Source: Planctomycetaceae bacterium UBA6172 (GTDB lineage Bacteria > Planctomycetota > Planctomycetia > Pirellulales > Pirellulaceae). From it: 8,516 bases of DNA. Position 1 is the first letter of the stretch. Every line of letters begins with the position of its first letter. This document shows, one piece after another, positions 5,650 to 8,516 of this stretch. The translations under genes were made by a program, and so were the position numbers. The notes under the pieces were generated by a model, which searched no databases, was not told the origin of the DNA, and saw nothing but the letters and a program-made list of their open reading frames with translations. Location: contig DITY01000277.1 of the NCBI GenBank assembly GCA_002422955.1, positions 1-8,516 on the forward strand, read 5' to 3'.

Positions 5650-6654
5650 ATGAGTAACCAATCGCCAGCGACAGGTCCAACAGGGGTGCCCTTCGTTTCG
5701 ACCGGAAATCTGCCAGAGCCCGGTGAAATCCAGAAGCTTATTGAGCAAGCCTACGCCCAGTTCAAGTCTGGGACCGAGGGGCAGAACTCGCAGGTCTATC
5801 CTGCGCTTGCGAGGGTGCCGAGCGAGCTGTTTGGCATCTGCCTGGTTGGCACTTCGGGCAAGGTCTACGCCGTCGGAGAGTTCGACTATCCGTTCACGAT
5901 CATGAGCGTGTCGAAGCCGTTTGTGTTCGCCTTGGTGGCAGAAGTGCTGGGGACCGACGAGCTGCGCGACAAGATTGGCGTGAACGCTACGGGGCGAGCC
6001 TTTAACTCGCTCGAAGGGGTCGAGCGTGGGGACAGCGGACGGACCAATCCGATGGTCAACTCGGGAGCCATCGCCACGACAAGCCTCGTGCCCGGCGCGA
6101 ACATGGACGAAAAATGGCAGTTCATTCACCAAGGCCTTTCCCGATTTGCGGGACGGGAATTGGCGTTGAACGAGGAAGTGTATGAGTCAGCCTCGGCAAC
6201 CAACTTTCGCAATCAGAGCCTCGCGCGGATGTTGCAAAGTTTTGGTCGCATTTACATGGACCCGGCCGAGGCGGTGGAACTGTATACCAAGCAGTGTTCC
6301 TTGAACGTGACTGCCAAGGATCTGGCCGTGATGGGAGCGACGCTGGCCGATGGTGGCGTCAATCCGCTAACCCGGGAGCGGGTCGTCGAGCCGATGGTTT
6401 GTCACTACGTGCTGGCGGTAATGGCGACGGCCGGCCTCTACGAAACGTCCGGCGACTGGCTCTACAGCATTGGCATGCCGGGTAAGAGCGGCATTGGTGG
6501 CGGCATCGTGGCGGTGTCGCCTGGGAAGGGGGGCGTGGGGACATTCTCGCCGCTGCTCGACCAGGCTGGCAACAGTGTGAAGGGCCAGCAAGTGGCAAAG
6601 TTCGTCTCCCAGTATTTGGGCATGGATCTATTTGTCTCCCAACCCGAGGTATGA
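5650..6654 (+). CDS. glsA: Glutaminase (serine-dependent, GlsA family)
   Basis: The 334-residue enzyme hydrolyses L-glutamine to L-glutamate and ammonia in the cytoplasm. It belongs to the glutaminase family with a serine beta-lactamase-like fold. The catalytic SxxK is S86-V-S-K89. Residues known from bacterial GlsA enzymes appear with a constant +20 offset: N137 (in NPMVNSG), S180, Y212 (LYTKQCSL), Y264 (GLYETSG) and S280 (GKSGIGGGI). The C-terminal GNSV block (307-310) is present, so the protein is full length; the usual size is about 310, and the extra is an N-terminal extension of about 20 residues. There is no signal peptide. The start is fixed by GGGAGG 8 nt upstream. Its stop overlaps the start of the MFS gene (ATGA), so the two form an operon and are probably translationally coupled. 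In E. coli a GlsA enzyme works with an amino-acid antiporter in acid resistance; a similar ammonia-producing role here is inference. Confidence 0.96.
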   Translation: MSNQSPATGPTGVPFVSTGNLPEPGEIQKLIEQAYAQFKSGTEGQNSQVYPALARVPSELFGICLVGTSGKVYAVGEFDYPFTIMSVSKPFVFALVAEVLGTDELRDKIGVNATGRAFNSLEGVERGDSGRTNPMVNSGAIATTSLVPGANMDEKWQFIHQGLSRFAGRELALNEEVYESASATNFRNQSLARMLQSFGRIYMDPAEAVELYTKQCSLNVTAKDLAVMGATLADGGVNPLTRERVVEPMVCHYVLAVMATAGLYETSGDWLYSIGMPGKSGIGGGIVAVSPGKGGVGTFSPLLDQAGNSVKGQQVAKFVSQYLGMDLFVSQPEV

Positions 6655-8282
6655 TTGTTATGGGTTCGAAAGCACTATCCGCTAGTCCTGAGCTGGAAGA
6701 AACTCGCGACTCGTGGATCCCTATGATCGTCATTGCCATGGGGCAAATGTTGATGTCATTCAACGTTGCCTCGCTACCCGTATCCATGGGAGGCATGGTC
6801 GAAAGTTTCGGCGTTCCGCCGACGACCATCGGCACCGCTGTGGTGCTGTATTCGCTCGGAGTGTCGGGCTTTATCATGCTTGGGGCCAAGCTCGGTCAGC
6901 GATTCGGATCGAAGATTTTCTTCCAAGCGGCGGTGGGACTGTTTCTGTTGGCGATGGTGACCATGGTAGTAAGTCCCACCGCCGAAATCATGCTAGCCGG
7001 CCAAGGGCTCGCGGGCTTCGCGGGGGCCGCGCTGGTTCCAACGCTAGTGGTACTTATCGCCGATCACTATCGCGGCAAACAGCAGGCAGAAGCGGTGGGC
7101 TGGTTGGGTTCGGCCCGCGCGATCGCGGGCGTGCTAGCGTTCGTCATCGTCGGCACGGTTGCCACGTTCCTGAGCTGGCGGTGGGCGTTTGGCCTGCTGA
7201 TTGTGCACTCTGCGGCCATCCTGTTGCTCAGCACCCGGTTGAAGACTTCGGTGGGTAAACCCCACGTAGGTATCGACGTGTTCGGCGTGGTGCTCTCCGC
7301 GGTGGGCATTATTTTTATCACGTTTGGATTTAACAATCTGCGTAACTGGGGCGTGCTGCTGCCCCGGCCAGCGGCGCCCTTCGACTTGGCTGGCATTTCG
7401 CCGGCGCCGGTACTGATTGTCATCGGCATTGCCTTTGTGGCAGCGTTTCTCGCCTGGTCGCAGCGGCAGTCGAGTCGTGGTAAGACTCCGCTTATGGCCC
7501 TCGAGGTCGTGGACTCGCCGCGAGAATGGATGACGGCCCTTGCGCTGTTCCTCATAGTGGGCGTGGAAGGGGCCATCAACTTTGCGGTGCCGCTTTACAT
7601 CCAGATCGTCCAGGGACGCCCCGCGTTTCAAACGTCGATCGCCATGATGCCGTTCATGCTCACGGTGTTTTTCACTGCCATTCTCATTGTTCGGCTGTAC
7701 AACCGGTTCACTCCTCGGCAGATTGCGTCTGCGGCGTTTGTACTGGTTGCGATCGGGACCGCATGGCTGGCCTACACGGTTCGCAACGATTGGAGCGTGC
7801 CGCCGGTGGTTGTGGGTTTAGTCATCGTCGGCCTGGGACAGGGGGCCTTGGTAACCCTGCTGTTCAATGTGCTCGTTACCGCTGCGCCCAAGGAACTGGC
7901 AGGTGATGTCGGCTCGCTTCGCGGAGTGACGCAGAACCTGGCCGCGGCAGTGGGCACGGCTTTGGTCGGCGCCCTGTTGGTGGGAATATTGAGCATGTCG
8001 ATCGTGGCCAATGCCACCAACAATCCCGTCATCACCGCCGAGCTAAAAAATGAGGTCGACCTGACGAACCTCAACTTCTTCAGCGATGTGCAATTGAAGG
8101 ACCGCTTGGGCAACACCTCGGCAACAAGTAGTCAAATGGAGGAAGCGCTCATCATTAACGCCGAAGCCCGGATCCGCGCCCTCAAAATTGGCTTTATGTG
8201 CCTGTCATGCCTAGCGGTTTTGGCTCTCCTGCCCTGCCGCTGGCTACCTGCGTATCGGCCGGGGGAAATCCCGACGAGCTAG
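6651..8282 (+). CDS. MFS transporter, DHA2-like, 14 TM
   Basis: This 543-residue inner-membrane protein has about 14 hydrophobic helices: roughly 23-43, 60-80, 89-107, 113-137, 149-170, 176-196, 208-227, 252-270, 294-314, 328-348, 357-377, 383-405, 427-450 and 511-530. A polar loop of about 60 residues between the last two is typical of the DHA2 drug:H+ antiporter type. Motif A between helices 2 and 3 reads GAKLGQRFGSK (78-88), with Gln in place of the usual Asp. The TM1 motif LDxTIVNVALP appears only as a weak match ending SLP, without its Asp. GWLGSARAIAG (150-160) occupies the motif C position but is degenerate. The substrate cannot be read from the sequence; pairing with glutaminase suggests glutamine, glutamate or another amino-acid-related compound rather than a drug. 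ATG 6651 overlaps the glutaminase stop. ATG 6660 is an alternative, since GAGG (6646-6649) lies 10 nt before it but only 1 nt before 6651. Confidence 0.93.
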   Translation: MIVMGSKALSASPELEETRDSWIPMIVIAMGQMLMSFNVASLPVSMGGMVESFGVPPTTIGTAVVLYSLGVSGFIMLGAKLGQRFGSKIFFQAAVGLFLLAMVTMVVSPTAEIMLAGQGLAGFAGAALVPTLVVLIADHYRGKQQAEAVGWLGSARAIAGVLAFVIVGTVATFLSWRWAFGLLIVHSAAILLLSTRLKTSVGKPHVGIDVFGVVLSAVGIIFITFGFNNLRNWGVLLPRPAAPFDLAGISPAPVLIVIGIAFVAAFLAWSQRQSSRGKTPLMALEVVDSPREWMTALALFLIVGVEGAINFAVPLYIQIVQGRPAFQTSIAMMPFMLTVFFTAILIVRLYNRFTPRQIASAAFVLVAIGTAWLAYTVRNDWSVPPVVVGLVIVGLGQGALVTLLFNVLVTAAPKELAGDVGSLRGVTQNLAAAVGTALVGALLVGILSMSIVANATNNPVITAELKNEVDLTNLNFFSDVQLKDRLGNTSATSSQMEEALIINAEARIRALKIGFMCLSCLAVLALLPCRWLPAYRPGEIPTS

Positions 8283-8317
8283 GGTGGTCGGATGGGCGTT
8301 GGACGCCTGAAACCATT

Positions 8318-8340
8318 GCCAGTTGCCGACAGGAACTGGC
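8318..8340 (+). terminator. Hairpin after the glutaminase-MFS operon
   Basis: GCCAGTT (8318-8324) pairs perfectly with AACTGGC (8334-8340) around a 9-nt loop, 35 nt after the MFS stop codon. A smaller hairpin, GGCG-TTGGA-CGCC (8295-8307), precedes it. No T-run follows, so strong intrinsic termination is uncertain. Confidence 0.4.
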
Positions 8341-8516
8341 CCAGCACGTGACGAATCGCAACCCGAACTAGTCAGAACGACTACTGAAGGCCGTTTGTTG
8401 ATCTGAGTCGGATGAGTTGGTCGCGGGTGTGGGTATTTTCTACGAAATCTTGCTTTCAGGGCGCAGTTCCCTCAGCCCCTGAGGCGGATTTCTCGATCAT
8501 GGGCGCGCTACCAGCA
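8341..8516. other. Right-edge segment without a supported gene
   Basis: A forward frame from ATG 8412 stays open to the window edge (35 codons, begins MSWSRVWVF). It has no Shine-Dalgarno and no recognisable motif. The reverse strand has stops in all frames within this stretch. It may hold the start of a gene that continues outside the window. Confidence 0.2.

Noticed and set aside
5455..6132. 225-residue - strand open frame over the glutaminase start
   Set aside because: It is antisense to a well-supported glutaminase with all catalytic residues and has no family features of its own.

Overview
The window looks like chromosomal DNA from a planctomycete, probably Pirellulaceae-like. This is an inference from gene content (a long caspase-family protein with extra C-terminal domains, and fast-diverging secreted hypothetical paralogues), GC-rich coding, and erratic use of Shine-Dalgarno sites. 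No rRNA, tRNA or CRISPR array was seen. Only three genes have a recognisable family: a caspase-like peptidase, a glutaminase and an MFS transporter.

Left part (1-1996, + strand): two tandem paralogues (237-956 and 1196-1996) encode small secreted proteins of 239 and 266 residues. Each has a 29-residue signal peptide ending AIA|Q, a beta-rich-looking middle, a linker that differs between the copies, and a nearly identical acidic/aromatic tail (CSDYPDDAVLEEE ... DTW-TYSW) containing the only cysteine of the mature protein. Both genes have a C-T7 tract 17-18 nt before the ATG and no Shine-Dalgarno. They match no family I recognise and are the best candidates for something undescribed.

Middle (2027-4471, - strand): an 814-residue caspase-like protein (peptidase clan CD, C14-type) converges on the second paralogue with a 30-bp gap. 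It has the His/Cys dyad (SGHG, DCCHSG), a middle region, a DUF4384-like segment and a C-terminal region I cannot name. An 18-bp perfect GC palindrome lies 28 bp upstream of its start codon.

4472-5649 is a gene-poor stretch. It holds a frameshifted N-terminal remnant of an ISL3-type transposase (5028-5272, -), a weak hypothetical ORF, and the regulatory region of the next operon: a TTGACT-N17-TATCAA promoter candidate, a short direct repeat, alternative hairpins and a strong Shine-Dalgarno.

Right part (5650-8282, + strand): a two-gene operon with ATGA stop/start overlap encodes a serine-dependent glutaminase (GlsA) and a 14-TM MFS transporter of the DHA2 type. The pairing suggests linked glutamine deamidation and transport of a substrate or product, analogous to the glutaminase-permease pairs of other bacteria. 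The edges (1-236 and 8283-8516) hold no gene I can support firmly.
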